Notes: generated by a model not told the origin, from the sequence alone. A stretch of DNA of 44,516 bases from Candidatus Fermentibacterota bacterium (GCA_030609965.1 JAUWSQ010000018.1:1-44516); one strand, 5' to 3'; shown: positions 7,867 through 17,049, counted from the first letter of the stretch. Translations and numbers: made by a program.

Positions 7867-9165
7867 ATGAGATATATGGCAGCGATAGTTATTCTGATAA
7901 GCTTTAATGCCGGGGCCGTCACCCTGGAGGAGGCCGTTGAAATCGCACTGCAGAACAGGGGTGATGTACAATCAGCCCAGATGTCTTACGAAAGCGCAGT
8001 ATGGACAAGCAGGAATGCGGATCTGTGGTTTTTACCGCAGGTTAACGGTCAGCTTGCTTTTTCAAAGAATTATGACATCCAGGAAATGACAATACCGGGT
8101 ATGGGTTCTATCCCTATGGGAAGTGAATACTCATCAATTGCCGGGATTTCCATAACCGTTCCCCTTTTCGTGCCACAGGGACCTGCAGGATCGCGCATGT
8201 CATCAAGAGCAGAGGAATTATCACTGCAGCAATCAAAGGCCGCGGAGATGGACGCGATTGTCCAGGTTGTCCGGGCTTTCTACGGTATTCTTCTGGCGCA
8301 GGAAATGATGGATGTTTCTACCGAAGCACTTGAGATAGCTGAAGCAGGGTACGAACTTGCGGCACTGAAACATGATGTAGGTACAATATCACGTTTTGAA
8401 CTTCTTCAGAGCCGCGTTGCCGCGGAGAACCGGATACCCGGCCTGATATCGGCTGAGAATGCTCTTGAGAATGCATACGCGGGTTTTGCAGTAGCTCTCG
8501 GGCAGGATAATAATGCTCATTTTCAGATAGAGGGTAGTCTTGATTCTGAGCCGGATTTCAAGATGCCCGAAACCCTTGAAGAGGCGCGCGAAGCCATGCA
8601 CCAGAACAACCCCGATCGTCAGGCGGCGGAATACATTGAACTCGTCGGTGATGCAGGGGTGGATATGGCCAGGGCTTCGTTCCTCCCTATGCTGGTATTT
8701 CAGACGGACCTGAATTACTTTGCGGCAAGAAACGATTCCGATTTTGAGATAGATGATTACGAAAGGAATCTGGTGGCTTCAGTGGCTCTCCAGATACCTC
8801 TTTTCAACGGCTTTTCCGATATATCGGACTTCAACTCGGCCAGAGCCCAGAGGGTTGCCTCGGAGGCGTCTGCAAGAAGTATCAGGCAGGTCACAGATCT
8901 CTCGCTGGTATCAGCCTGGAATAATCTCCAGGCCGCCAGAGAGGGCGTCACGGCAACATGCTCAACAGTTGAGCTGGCTGCTGAGGGAGCCTCAATCGCC
9001 AGTATCTCCTACGAAGCCGGCATGATAACACGTCTGGAAATGGATCAGTCCTTTCTGGCTCTTACAACTGCCAGAACCAATCACGCTAACGCTCTTTATA
9101 ACTTGAGAACTGCTGAAGCTGAACTGATGAGAGCTGCAGGCTTAATGGAAGGATACATCAAATGA
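7867..9165 (+). CDS. TolC-family outer-membrane efflux channel
   Basis: Outer-membrane channel of a tripartite efflux system. A short signal peptide (MRYMAAIVILISFNAGA) precedes VTLEEAVEIALQNRGD, the typical TolC N-terminal helix. Two repeated halves of long alpha-helical coiled coil follow. Examples are VVRAFYGILLAQEMMDVSTEALEIAEAGYELAA with the LKHDVGTISRFELLQS turn in the first half, and the matching ISYEAGMITRLEMDQSFLALTTA near the end. At 432 residues it is normal for the family. The ATG lies 4 bases after the regulator gene and its stop overlaps the next start (ATGA), indicating translational coupling. Confidence 0.92.
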   Translation: MRYMAAIVILISFNAGAVTLEEAVEIALQNRGDVQSAQMSYESAVWTSRNADLWFLPQVNGQLAFSKNYDIQEMTIPGMGSIPMGSEYSSIAGISITVPLFVPQGPAGSRMSSRAEELSLQQSKAAEMDAIVQVVRAFYGILLAQEMMDVSTEALEIAEAGYELAALKHDVGTISRFELLQSRVAAENRIPGLISAENALENAYAGFAVALGQDNNAHFQIEGSLDSEPDFKMPETLEEAREAMHQNNPDRQAAEYIELVGDAGVDMARASFLPMLVFQTDLNYFAARNDSDFEIDDYERNLVASVALQIPLFNGFSDISDFNSARAQRVASEASARSIRQVTDLSLVSAWNNLQAAREGVTATCSTVELAAEGASIASISYEAGMITRLEMDQSFLALTTARTNHANALYNLRTAEAELMRAAGLMEGYIK

Positions 9166-10241
9166 AAAATATTGAATTTACTATACTTGTTACTACTATT
9201 ATTACTGGTGTATTCCTGTCTATGGGCTGCGGTCCCGGCCAGATAGATGAAGAGGAGCCCTTAGTACGCGTATCCGTAGAAGTTGTGGAACCTGTTGATA
9301 TTTCAAGTATCGCCTATGCCAGCGCAAGGGTGGAGGGTCTTGAAGAAGCTCTCATCTACGCTCTATCGCCCGGTAAAGTCGAAGAAGTGCTTGTTTCGGA
9401 GGGTGACAGTGTTACTGCGGGACAGCAACTTGTAAGATTGAATACCGATCAGCAGGCCAGTGCAGGCACAGCGAGTGCCGTTGCCGGAATCAGTGCAGCA
9501 CAGGCCAATGTTGACAACGCGACAAGTAATTTCGTAAGGATGCAATCACTTTACGAAGCTGGAGGTGCCAGCGAACAGCAGCTTGAGGGTGCCCGTGCAT
9601 CTGTTGAAGCGGCTGCGGCCCAGCTGAGCCAGGCCAGAGCCGGTTACACTCAGGCAAGGACAAATAGAGATAATTCGTGGATAACGGCACCTTTTGATGG
9701 TGAGATAGGTAGAATCTGGGCACGAGTGGGCAATTCATCCGCCGGCAGTCCGCTCATTTCCATATCCAACAACTCCGTCATTGTAGCTCGGATACTTCTT
9801 CCCGAAGAGAACCTTCTCGATCTGAAGCCCGGTCTTCCGGCTTATATAACTGTCAGCTCTCTGGATAATGAATCTTTCTCCGGGATGGTCACATCAGCAT
9901 CATCAACAGTTGATCAGATCAGCGGACTCGTTCCGGTTGAGGTCAGGTTTGATGATACCGGCGGAAGACTCAGGCCCGGAATGGCCGGCAGGGTGGCCGT
10001 TCTCACTGAAACGATCGAGAACTCGATTGCAGTTCAGGAAAGCGCCCTCAGGAGAACCCATTCAGGTTTTCAGGTAGTGGTTATTGAGAACGGCAAAGCT
10101 GTGATAAGGGACGTTCAGGTTGGTATTTTCAGTGAAGGAATGGTTCAGATAACAGATGGACTTGATTTTGGAGATTCTCTTGTTGTAGCAGGTCAGACAA
10201 TGGTTCAGGATGGGGCCAGTGTGGAAGTAGTGATTCAATGA
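9162..10241 (+). CDS. RND efflux periplasmic adaptor subunit (lipoprotein)
   Basis: Membrane-fusion protein joining the RND pump to the TolC channel. The N-terminus (FTILVTTIITGVFLSMGC) is a lipoprotein signal with Cys near residue 23. A biotinyl-lipoyl-like half (LSPGKVEEVLVSEGDSVTAGQQLVRL) leads into an alpha-helical hairpin rich in Ala/Gln (about 90-155). The second lipoyl half (WITAPFDGEIGRIWARVGN) and the beta-barrel (LPAYITVSSLDNESFSGMV) follow, ending in a membrane-proximal domain. 359 residues is typical. Both ends overlap neighbours by ATGA, so channel, adaptor and pump are translated as one coupled unit. Confidence 0.92.
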   Translation: MKNIEFTILVTTIITGVFLSMGCGPGQIDEEEPLVRVSVEVVEPVDISSIAYASARVEGLEEALIYALSPGKVEEVLVSEGDSVTAGQQLVRLNTDQQASAGTASAVAGISAAQANVDNATSNFVRMQSLYEAGGASEQQLEGARASVEAAAAQLSQARAGYTQARTNRDNSWITAPFDGEIGRIWARVGNSSAGSPLISISNNSVIVARILLPEENLLDLKPGLPAYITVSSLDNESFSGMVTSASSTVDQISGLVPVEVRFDDTGGRLRPGMAGRVAVLTETIENSIAVQESALRRTHSGFQVVVIENGKAVIRDVQVGIFSEGMVQITDGLDFGDSLVVAGQTMVQDGASVEVVIQ

Positions 10242-13200
10242 GACTGCCGGAATTATCAGTTAAAAGACGTATCGCCTTTCTGATGGTTTTCATTGCCATA
10301 CTGGGTACTGGAATCTTCGGTCTTACCCAGCTTGGTGTCGACATGTATCCAGACATGGACTTTCCAATGATAATGGTGATGAGCTCCATGGAAGGCGCCG
10401 GTCCTGAGGAAATGGAGAATCTTGTTACGGATCCCCTTGAGCAGGCAATTGCAAGGGTTTCCAACGTCAAGAAAGTTTCATCCACCTCACGGGCGGGTAT
10501 CAGTATTGTAACGGCTGAGTTCAATTGGGGGCACAGCCTCGATCAGGCTGAGACGGATGTCAGAAGACAGCTCGATATGTTCGAGGCGCTTCTTCCCGAA
10601 GATGCGACCGATCCTCTTGTTTTCGCACTTGATCCAAGCATGCAGCCGGTTCTGTACGTTGGTTTCAGCAGCGAGATACTTAACGATTTTGACCTGAGAA
10701 CGCTTATCCGTGAAGAAATTGAACCACTTTTCAGCAGACTTGATGGTGTAGGATCCGCTGTCTCAACGGGTGGCCGTGAGAGACAGATAAACGTTGAAGT
10801 AGACCCCTCGGCCCTGATCGATGCCGGGATCACCATATCTCAGGTTGTAGGAGCCCTGAGTTCTGTCCGCAACAATACTCCCGCAGGAAGGATCGATGCT
10901 GGCGGGATGAACATGAGCATCAGGATAGAATCCGCCTTCCATAGTGTCGAGGAGATAGAACAGCTTGTTGTAGGTGTAAATGCCGGAGCTCCAGTCCTGC
11001 TCCGTGATGTGGCATCAGTCCAGGATGGTCAGGCTGATGAGCTGCAGCACGTCAGATTCAACGGTGTTCCTTCAGTATCGATGTATATGAACAAGAGATC
11101 GGACGCCAATACCGTAAACGTATGCGCAAGAATACGTGAACAACTCGATGAAATATCGGCTGACTACGGGAGTATTCTCACACCGGTTGTTCTCTTTGAC
11201 CAGTCTGAATTCATATCACAATCCATCAACAATCTCGGAACAACAGCCCTTCAGGCATGCTTTCTGGCATTTCTGGTTCTGCTGTTCTTCCTCAGATCAT
11301 GGAAGAGTTCATTCATTGCGGGAATATCCATACCTATCTCCGTATTTGTGACTTTCGCGGTAATGCATTTCACCGATGTGCAGCTGAACATGATATCTCT
11401 GGCAGGTCTTGCTCTGGCTATAGGTTTGCTGGTGGACAATGCTATCGTAGTGCTCGAGAACATCTTCAGGCACAGGGAGATGGGTGAATCCCCGAGGGAT
11501 TCAGCCGTTAAAGGAGCAATGGAAGTATCCAATGCAATAACAGCTTCCACACTCACGACCCTTGCCGTCTTTATTCCCATTCTCTTCGTACCTGGTTTAG
11601 CTGGACAACTTTTCAAGGAAATGGTACTTACCATAACCTTCAGTCTCACCATATCTCTCTTTGTGGCACTGAGCCTTGTTCCGCTGATCGCTTCATGGAC
11701 AAAGAATCTTGTACCTGTATTCAAACCGCGCAGCATTTCGGGCAGAATAGGCGGGATGATCGATGGTTTCGAAAGGAAATACAACCGGCTGGTTTCCTGG
11801 GCTGTTAATCATAAAAAGTTTGTTCTTATCTCAACTGCTGCAGCGTTCATTCTGGCAATAGTTACGGTTGGTATGCTTCCATCCGATTTTTTCCCCGAAT
11901 CCGATGATGGATTTCTGATAATGAGTCTGGAGGAGCCGATAGGCACAAGTCTCGGAACGACCGACGAAGCGGTGAGAGCTCTGGAGGATTCTCTAGAAAC
12001 TATAATCCCTCCCGAAGACCTGGTTGCATTGTTTACTACCGTTGGAAATGCAGAGGGTGTAATGGCTATTTTTGGCGCCAGCGGTTCCAATGCGGCCATG
12101 GTGAGGGTAAGGCTGACGCCCTCGAGTCAGCGCAGCACATCCATGTTCGAGTATCAGGACAGGATAAGAGATGTTCTGAGTAACATGCCCGGAATCGAGT
12201 ATTCGACGGAAGGAGGCATGTCAATCTTTGCGGCCGCGGCGATAGAGATCACTCTCTACGGCGATGATCTGGACCTGCTGTACGAAAAGGCCGAGGAGAT
12301 GAGGGTTGCCATATCGCAGATAGAGGGTGCAGAAGATGCCAGAACATCAATGCAGGAACTTATCCCCGAGTACTCTTTCATCCCTGACCCTGTAAGGCTT
12401 TCTCTGCTGGGCATGACACAATCGCAGCTTGCAATGGATGTGAGGTACGGTTTCCAGGGGTCGAGGGCCAGTATTTTTCGCGATGGAGATGATGAGTTCA
12501 ATATCTTCGTCAGGTATCCGGAAAATCTCAGGGATTCAAGAGAAGATCTTGAATACGCCTCCGTTCTGGGAAGACCTCTGATATCCATGGGTTCGCTTGA
12601 TCAGAGGGTTGTATCGAATACGATTACAAGGAAGAACCAGGCGAGGATGGTTACAATATCCTGCGATGTGTCGGGAAGGTCTCTTGGTGAAGTTTCAGCG
12701 GATGTCACGGCCATGCTGAAGGAGATGGATACCAACGGTTTCAGATTTGAAATGGGCGGCGAGATGGAGGATCAGAAGGAAACTTTCATGTACCTCGGAA
12801 TCGCTATTATGGTAGCAGCGCTTCTGGTCTATATGGTTATGGCCGGGCAGTTCGAATCATTCCTTGAACCCTTCATAATAATCTTCACATTACCCCTTGC
12901 CTTTATCGGTGTTGTACTTGGATTGATCGTAACCTCAACATCTCTTTCGGTTATGGCGATCATAGGCATGCTGATGCTTGCCGGAATAGTGGTCAACAAT
13001 GGTATTGTAATGGTGGATTACGCAAATCAGCTGCGGAGATCTGGAATGGAGATCAAGAGTGCAATAGTTGAGGCCTCCACAACCAGAATGAGACCTATTA
13101 TCATGACCGCGGCAACAACCGTACTGGCAATGTTCCCGCTTGCGCTTGGTATCGGTGAGGGGGCAGAGACATGGGCGCCGATGGCAGTAACGGTTATCGG

Positions 13201-13273
13201 GGGACTGTTTGTCGCTACGGTGCTGACACTTGTTGTTGAACCCTGTATTTATGTGATATTCAACCGAAAGTAA
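10238..13273 (+). CDS. RND efflux transporter permease (AcrB/HAE1 family)
   Basis: Proton-driven inner-membrane exporter of drugs or other hydrophobic compounds. It is 1011 residues with the duplicated RND layout: TM1 at the N-terminus (RIAFLMVFIAILGTGIFGL), a large periplasmic loop, TM2-TM6 around residues 330-490, then a second loop and a second six-helix block. The signature GLALAIGLLVDNAIVVLENIF carries one Asp of the proton-relay pair; Asn replaces the second, common in this subgroup. It is the last gene of the TetR-TolC-adaptor-pump operon. Two short stretches of this gene (10977-11016 and 12867-12952) reappear, nearly identical, 4-7 kb downstream in non-coding DNA. Confidence 0.94.
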   Translation: MRLPELSVKRRIAFLMVFIAILGTGIFGLTQLGVDMYPDMDFPMIMVMSSMEGAGPEEMENLVTDPLEQAIARVSNVKKVSSTSRAGISIVTAEFNWGHSLDQAETDVRRQLDMFEALLPEDATDPLVFALDPSMQPVLYVGFSSEILNDFDLRTLIREEIEPLFSRLDGVGSAVSTGGRERQINVEVDPSALIDAGITISQVVGALSSVRNNTPAGRIDAGGMNMSIRIESAFHSVEEIEQLVVGVNAGAPVLLRDVASVQDGQADELQHVRFNGVPSVSMYMNKRSDANTVNVCARIREQLDEISADYGSILTPVVLFDQSEFISQSINNLGTTALQACFLAFLVLLFFLRSWKSSFIAGISIPISVFVTFAVMHFTDVQLNMISLAGLALAIGLLVDNAIVVLENIFRHREMGESPRDSAVKGAMEVSNAITASTLTTLAVFIPILFVPGLAGQLFKEMVLTITFSLTISLFVALSLVPLIASWTKNLVPVFKPRSISGRIGGMIDGFERKYNRLVSWAVNHKKFVLISTAAAFILAIVTVGMLPSDFFPESDDGFLIMSLEEPIGTSLGTTDEAVRALEDSLETIIPPEDLVALFTTVGNAEGVMAIFGASGSNAAMVRVRLTPSSQRSTSMFEYQDRIRDVLSNMPGIEYSTEGGMSIFAAAAIEITLYGDDLDLLYEKAEEMRVAISQIEGAEDARTSMQELIPEYSFIPDPVRLSLLGMTQSQLAMDVRYGFQGSRASIFRDGDDEFNIFVRYPENLRDSREDLEYASVLGRPLISMGSLDQRVVSNTITRKNQARMVTISCDVSGRSLGEVSADVTAMLKEMDTNGFRFEMGGEMEDQKETFMYLGIAIMVAALLVYMVMAGQFESFLEPFIIIFTLPLAFIGVVLGLIVTSTSLSVMAIIGMLMLAGIVVNNGIVMVDYANQLRRSGMEIKSAIVEASTTRMRPIIMTAATTVLAMFPLALGIGEGAETWAPMAVTVIGGLFVATVLTLVVEPCIYVIFNRK

Positions 13274-13364
13274 GATAAGATATCGAGATGTTACAAGTGG
13301 GATATATTTCTATACTGTTATATCGAATAATGGTGGGAACAGAGCAACTGGTAAACTTGCCATA

Positions 13365-13592
13365 TTAAAATAATCGGAAGCTTAAGCTTTCCTCAAGAGT
13401 TTCGACTCTTTCAAAACGAATTCTCTGCAGGAGGGACTCGTTCTCCGGCATAGCTTCAGATTTCTCTTGTTTCTCTATCAGAGAATTGGATTCTCTGGCG
13501 GCAGCTTCCGCTTCCGGAAGTCTTCCGAGCAGGAAGAGAGTACGTGCTCTGTCCGCCTGAAAGAAGTAGATATAGTGAACGTAATCCGTAAT
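13365..13592 (-). pseudogene. Truncated coding remnant, helical-repeat-like
   Basis: A 75-codon open stretch on the minus strand with coding-like composition but no start codon; it is bounded upstream by TAG. It reads FFQADRARTLFLLGRLPEAE followed by AAARESNSLIEKQ, resembling the helix-turn-helix pairs of TPR proteins, and later LLQRIRFERVETLEESL. It probably is the C-terminal remainder of a repeat protein. The next fragment, on the other strand, is also TPR-like, so the two may derive from one or two lost genes. The first 90 bases after the pump gene (13274-13364) show nothing recognisable. Confidence 0.4.
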
Positions 13593-13649
13593 CTAAATTC
13601 GGACATTCGCTGTGCTAACTGCTTCGGAGAAATTGCCGGAACGATTTGA

Positions 13650-13801
13650 AATCAAGATTCCTATTGTCTGGAGCAGGCACATCCATTCTATGAATACGCG
13701 CTGAAGATCTGGGAGAGAAAAAAGGTATCGCAAGCACTCTGGGCAATATTGGAAGTCTGCATGAAAAACTCGGCGATAACGAATCAGCTCTGGACTTCTT
13801 C
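13650..13801 (+). pseudogene. Frameshifted TPR-protein fragment
   Basis: One frame reads HPFYEYALKIWER and, after a shift in a six-A run near 13716-13725, another reads KKGIASTLGNIGSLHEKLGD followed by NESALDFF. Together they fit the consensus of consecutive tetratricopeptide repeats (ALKIWE...GIA..LGNIG.LHEKLGD...AL..F), as in TPR signalling proteins. A stop precedes the fragment, and it ends abruptly at GACTTCTTCAT, where an inverted transposase remnant begins. It is therefore a double-truncated gene piece. Confidence 0.55.
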
Positions 13802-13920
13802 ATCAGTCCTCCGCACTTCGGACACTTCAGAGCGTCCACTTCCCAGACCTTCTTCAGAAGAGCAGCCCGTATCGAGTCTTTCGTCCTGGCATAGTCATCA
13901 GGTCGTGGCATGCGGGAAAC
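13801..13920 (-). mobile_element. C-terminal fragment of an IS91-type transposase
   Basis: On the minus strand the frame reads MPRPDDYARTKDSIRAALLK then KVWEVDALKCPKCGGLM. It matches the C-terminal tail of IS91/Y2-type transposases, where a W-A-x-L-I-x-K-V-Y-E-V-D-P-L-x-C-P-x-C-G motif ends the protein. The homology stops exactly where the TPR fragment begins. It probably is part of the same kind of element as the fragment at 15641-16025, here inverted. Confidence 0.5.
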
Positions 13921-14011
13921 AGCGAGTACAACCGAGGAACCGGATGCAGGAAAATCGCATATCCTTAACTGTGCAGGGAGTGTTCAGGGTAATTGGCATT
14001 TCTACCGCGAA
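13921..14011 (+). repeat. Degenerate copy of a group II intron 3' end
   Basis: The first 34 bases are identical to 16486-16519, and the rest is recognisably related (including GCATTTCTACCGCGAA versus GCATTCCTACCGCGAA). In the intact-looking copy this stretch holds a GAAA-capped hairpin and a second stem. Here both stems carry mismatches, so this copy is decayed. No reverse transcriptase precedes it. Confidence 0.5.
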
Positions 14012-14066
14012 ATGTTCGAGACCATTCTGAGTCGTTGTAGAAATACATCCGCTATAAGCCATTCTC

Positions 14067-15397
14067 TCATTCGAGAATAATCATCTTTCTCATTTCAGAT
14101 TCATCCTGTGCTGAAAGTCTGTAAAAGTAAACACCCGAAGTAATACCGTCTGCATCCCATGCGACATTCCGTACTCCGGGCTCCTGCCAGCAGTCAACGA
14201 GAGTGGCAACCTTTCGTCCTGTTACATCAAACACTTCGATGCGAACATCACCGGCAGTCTGTATCTCGTAGGTGATCCAGGTTACCTGATTGAACGGATT
14301 TGGATTGTTCTGTAACAGGTTGACCTCGCGTGCAGCATCTCCGGTTTCACCTTCTATCCCGAGGCCGCCATCCGTGGTTTTCAATATCACCTGGTTGATC
14401 ATTGTAGCTCCCCCTGATATGTAGCCGGTTTGATCATCAACTGGAAAATAGACTGAGCGGAGTGGATCCGTTGAGTTAATAGAATATTGCTGTATCCAGG
14501 TTACACCACCGTCTGTAGTCTTGAAGATAGCATTTTCTGTCATTGAATACCCACCTACAACGAAGCCTGTTTGATCATCTACCGGGAAATGAATAGACTG
14601 AAGCGAGATCCCCGTTGGTATTGGATAGGACTTCACCCAGTTTGCACCACCATCTGTGGTCTTCAAGAAGGTGCTGTTATCCCCTACTGCGTAGCCTGTT
14701 TGATTATCCACCGGGAAATAGATCGATCTGAGTGTATTCGATGTGCCGGAAGATTGGGGTATCCAGTTTGTCCCGCCATCCGTGGTTTTCAAGATGACAT
14801 TATCCCCTACTGTATAGCCGGTCTGGGCATCTACTGGAAAGTGGACAGTATTAAGCCAGGCGCCCTGGCCTGGGTGCTGGTCTATCCAGTTTGTTCCGCC
14901 ATCTGTGGTTTTGAAGATGGCAGCCGTAAAATCCCAATCCTGCCCCACAACATAACCGGTCTGGTTATCCAGGAAATAGACAGACATGAACTCCCTGATA
15001 GTTGAGGTCTGGGACTGGTTTTCCCAGTTTGCTCCGCCATCAGTAGTCTTGAAGATAGAGCTACCAAGCCCAGCAACCCAGCCAGTCTGGTTATCCACGG
15101 GAAAATGTACAGACATGATCGCCTCGCCGAGCGAAGGCAGCTGTGTCCAGTTTACCCCGCCATCCGTAGTCTTCAACATACAACCGAATCCAACAGCGTA
15201 CCCGGTCTGGTTATCCACCGGGAAATGAATAGATAAAAGTTCGTTTGGATCGTTTGACCAGTAAACCTCAAACCAATCAGCCTGGGCAGTTGAGAATGTG
15301 AGAAAGAATGTGAAAACTAAAGCAAAAGGTACTACGCGAAAAAGGGCAGAGAGTGAACCACGGATTTGGATCCTTAAGAACTCGGAATTTTGCGTCA
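14067..15397 (-). CDS. Secreted repeat protein with FlgD/Por-type C-terminal sorting domain
   Basis: Exported protein. An N-terminal signal (VVPFALVFTFFLTFSTAQA, cleavage near ADW) is followed by seven repeats of about 45-50 residues. Each contains SIHFPVDNQTGYAVG ... FKTTDGGxNW, i.e. YCF48/BNR-like beta-propeller blades. The C-terminal ~80 residues (NLLQNNPNPFNQVTWITYEI, then VFDVTGRKVATL, then GVYFYRL and a basic MRKMIILE end) are the secretion/sorting module common in FCB bacteria. The second ATG (15397) is preferred because AAAGAGG lies 5 bases before it; an upstream ATG at 15413 has no such signal. Role unknown: perhaps a surface adhesin or binding protein. It sits between two sets of mobile-element remnants. 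Confidence 0.82.
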
Positions 15398-15482
15398 TCT
15401 TAACCTCTTTCATTAAACTGCCGATAGACTACTGCATTTCCCCCGTCTGCAATACTACCCTAAAGGCTTCTCAGACATGTTT

Positions 15483-15510
15483 CATATAATTGTAATACCA
15501 TGAATAACAA
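15483..15510 (-). promoter_or_regulatory. Candidate promoter of the secreted repeat protein gene
   Basis: On the minus strand TTGTTA (15510-15505) and TATATG (15488-15483) are separated by 16 bases, about 85 bases upstream of the start. The surrounding DNA is AT-rich. Weak consensus match. Confidence 0.3.
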
Positions 15511-15640
15511 TATAATACAGCGACCAGTTCCCTCCGTCAACATCTATCCTGTTCGAAGAGGAGGTCTTGGGTCCTCCCGGAGATCAAGATGTTTTTGACA
15601 TAGTCAAGCACCCCATGCAACCGGCAATGCTGGTGTCAGG

Positions 15641-16025
15641 ATGCGCCTGATAATCGAAGGCTGTTCTATGAAAGAGAGTGCCTGGGACTCGATCACCATG
15701 TTTCTTCATGAAGCCAATGGTCGCGATGATATCTTTCCCGGAGGCATCCCGGTGCCCCAGACCTTCGGTGGCATGGCCAACTGGAATCCCCATGTTCACG
15801 CATTGATCAGTGATGCCTGCTGGGACAGAGATGGTAATATTCATAGTATGCCAGATCTTGATTCCGCTGACATACCATGGTATTGAAAGAGTTTTTGCCA
15901 CTCTTGTTTTCAGGATGCTTCTGGAGGAAGGCATGATCTCTGAGGAGCTTGCCAAGAAGATGCGCACCTGGAAGCACAGCGGCTTCAGCGTCTACCGTGC
16001 TGAACCCATTGAGGCAGTTACTGAT
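15641..16025 (+). mobile_element. IS91-type (Y2) transposase fragment, frameshifted
   Basis: First frame (15641-15886) reads PQTFGGMANWNPHVHALISD then ACWDRDGNIHSMPD, the conserved 'QTFG..L.WNPH.HALV.DG' core of IS91/Y2 transposases with its metal-binding H-x-H. A frameshift near 15875 moves the reading to the frame containing RVFATLVFRMLLEEGMISEE and WKHSGFSVYRAEPI, the next conserved blocks ('HSGFSV'). N-terminal and C-terminal parts are missing, and the upstream bases 15540-15640 show nothing I can align. The second frame continues without a stop into a reverse-transcriptase tail. Confidence 0.65.
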
Positions 16026-16466
16026 AAGACGCGACTTCTGCGCTTTAGCCGGTATTATGTGGGATTGCAGCGAAGATTCACCTTCCTCGGGTTCGAGTTC
16101 TACTGGAAGGAAGACCACAAAGGGAATCCTTGTGTGACAAGGCGTACAGCCCCGAAGAAACTACAGTCAGCCTGCCTGCGCATCAAGGATTGGATCAAGT
16201 GCAACCGTCATCTCAGGGGGAAAGAGTTCTTCAGAGGTTTGAACCATCGATTACGAGGACACTACAACTACTACGGGATTATCGGCAACTCACGAGCGAT
16301 AGACCGCATTTACTTTTGGTCACTTCAATGTACATTCAAGTGGCTGAATAGAAGAGGTGGCAAGCGTAAGAGTTACGATAGGGAACACTTCAAGGTTATT
16401 TTGAAGCACGTAGGAATTGCTCGTCCTCGAATCACGCAGAAAAGGTATCAGAGGGTGTTTGCATAA
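16026..16466 (+). mobile_element. C-terminal fragment of a group II intron reverse transcriptase/maturase
   Basis: The frame reads KTRLLRFSRYY, RRFTFLGFEFYW, RRTAPKKLQSACLRIKDWIK and LNHRLRGHYNYYGIIGNSRA. These are the end of the RT domain, the thumb/maturase X region and the GHYNYYG signature of bacterial group II intron proteins. The catalytic YADD part is absent. It is fused in frame to the transposase fragment before it, the join falling roughly at 16005-16028. Twenty bases after its stop begins a stretch with the structure of an intron 3' end, so this is the 3' portion of a former intron. Confidence 0.7.
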
Positions 16467-16485
16467 GCTTCCAGTCTTGCACGGA

Positions 16486-16577
16486 AGCGAGTACAACCGA
16501 GGAACCGGATGCAGGAAAACTGCACGCTTGGGGACTGTGCGGGGGGTGCTTCGGGTAACCGGCATTCCTACCGCGAA
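16486..16577 (+). ncRNA. Group II intron 3' end (domain V/VI-like hairpins)
   Basis: GCAG-GAAA-(A)CTGC (within 16511-16523) forms a GNRA-capped stem, extended outward by CCGAG pairing with CTTGG, as in intron domain V. GGGGTGC and GCATTCC then pair over seven bases (with G-U pairs), as in domain VI, ending in CTACC. Placement directly downstream of the RT tail supports the reading. The catalytic triad position is not clearly canonical, so splicing competence is doubtful. Confidence 0.5.
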
Positions 16578-16657
16578 TTGCTCATCATGTATTGGTTGCA
16601 TATACTACCAATACATAAAACGTGTTACTGCTGATTAACTCAACAGAGGAGAAAACT

Positions 16658-16837
16658 ATGAAGAAACCTGGTAAAGTAATAATCATCAACAGCATCATCT
16701 GGGGACTGGTTATTATAGGATGTTCGCTTGCTCTGAGAGGTACTGGAGCATATGAAAAGATATGGTTAATCCTCGTAGGGGGCGCTGTGATCTCGACGAG
16801 TCTCATTGAAAAGTATCGCTTGAAGACAAAGGACTAG
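16658..16837 (+). CDS. Small two-helix membrane protein
   Basis: A 59-residue protein: basic start (MKKPGK), a first hydrophobic helix (VIIINSIIWGLVIIGCSLAL), a short polar loop (RGTGAYEK), a second helix (IWLILVGGAVISTSLI) and a basic tail (EKYRLKTKD). The positive-inside rule puts both ends in the cytoplasm. AGAGGAGA ends 5 bases before the ATG, which fixes the start over an upstream in-frame ATG at 16622. It sits alone between intron debris and RND-derived repeat DNA. No family recognised. Confidence 0.6.
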   Translation: MKKPGKVIIINSIIWGLVIIGCSLALRGTGAYEKIWLILVGGAVISTSLIEKYRLKTKD

Positions 16838-16953
16838 CCTGGCTAAGCGGAGTGGTTAATCCGGACCATTTACCAGAATCCTTCAACAGAAATACAGCTT
16901 AAATGAACACTACAACATTTTCAAGAGAAAACAAAAACACTTTTCTTCTTTTC

Positions 16954-17039
16954 AACCCTTCATAATAATCTTCACATTACCCCTTGCCTTTATCGGTGTG
17001 GTACATGGATTGATCGTAACCTCAACATCTCTTTCGGTT
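16954..17039 (+). repeat. 86-bp displaced copy of the RND pump gene (3' portion)
   Basis: Matches 12867-12952 of the pump gene at 84 of 86 positions, same orientation, not within any gene here. The two changes are a silent GTT to GTG and a Leu to His (CTT to CAT) in the original frame. It ends 10 bases before the stop codon of the convergent gene at 17050. The preceding intergenic bases (16838-16953) show nothing else recognisable. Confidence 0.9.
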
Positions 17040-17049
17040 CCGGATGGGT

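Noticed and set aside
11251..11784. 177-codon minus-strand frame
   Set aside because: Antisense to the RND permease transmembrane region, a typical shadow frame.
14571..15005. 144-codon plus-strand frame
   Set aside because: Antisense to the repeat region of the secreted protein; its regularity mirrors the blade repeats.
14067..15397. CRISPR or tandem-repeat array
   Set aside because: The repeats are protein-coding propeller blades of about 140-150 bp, not short direct repeats with spacers.
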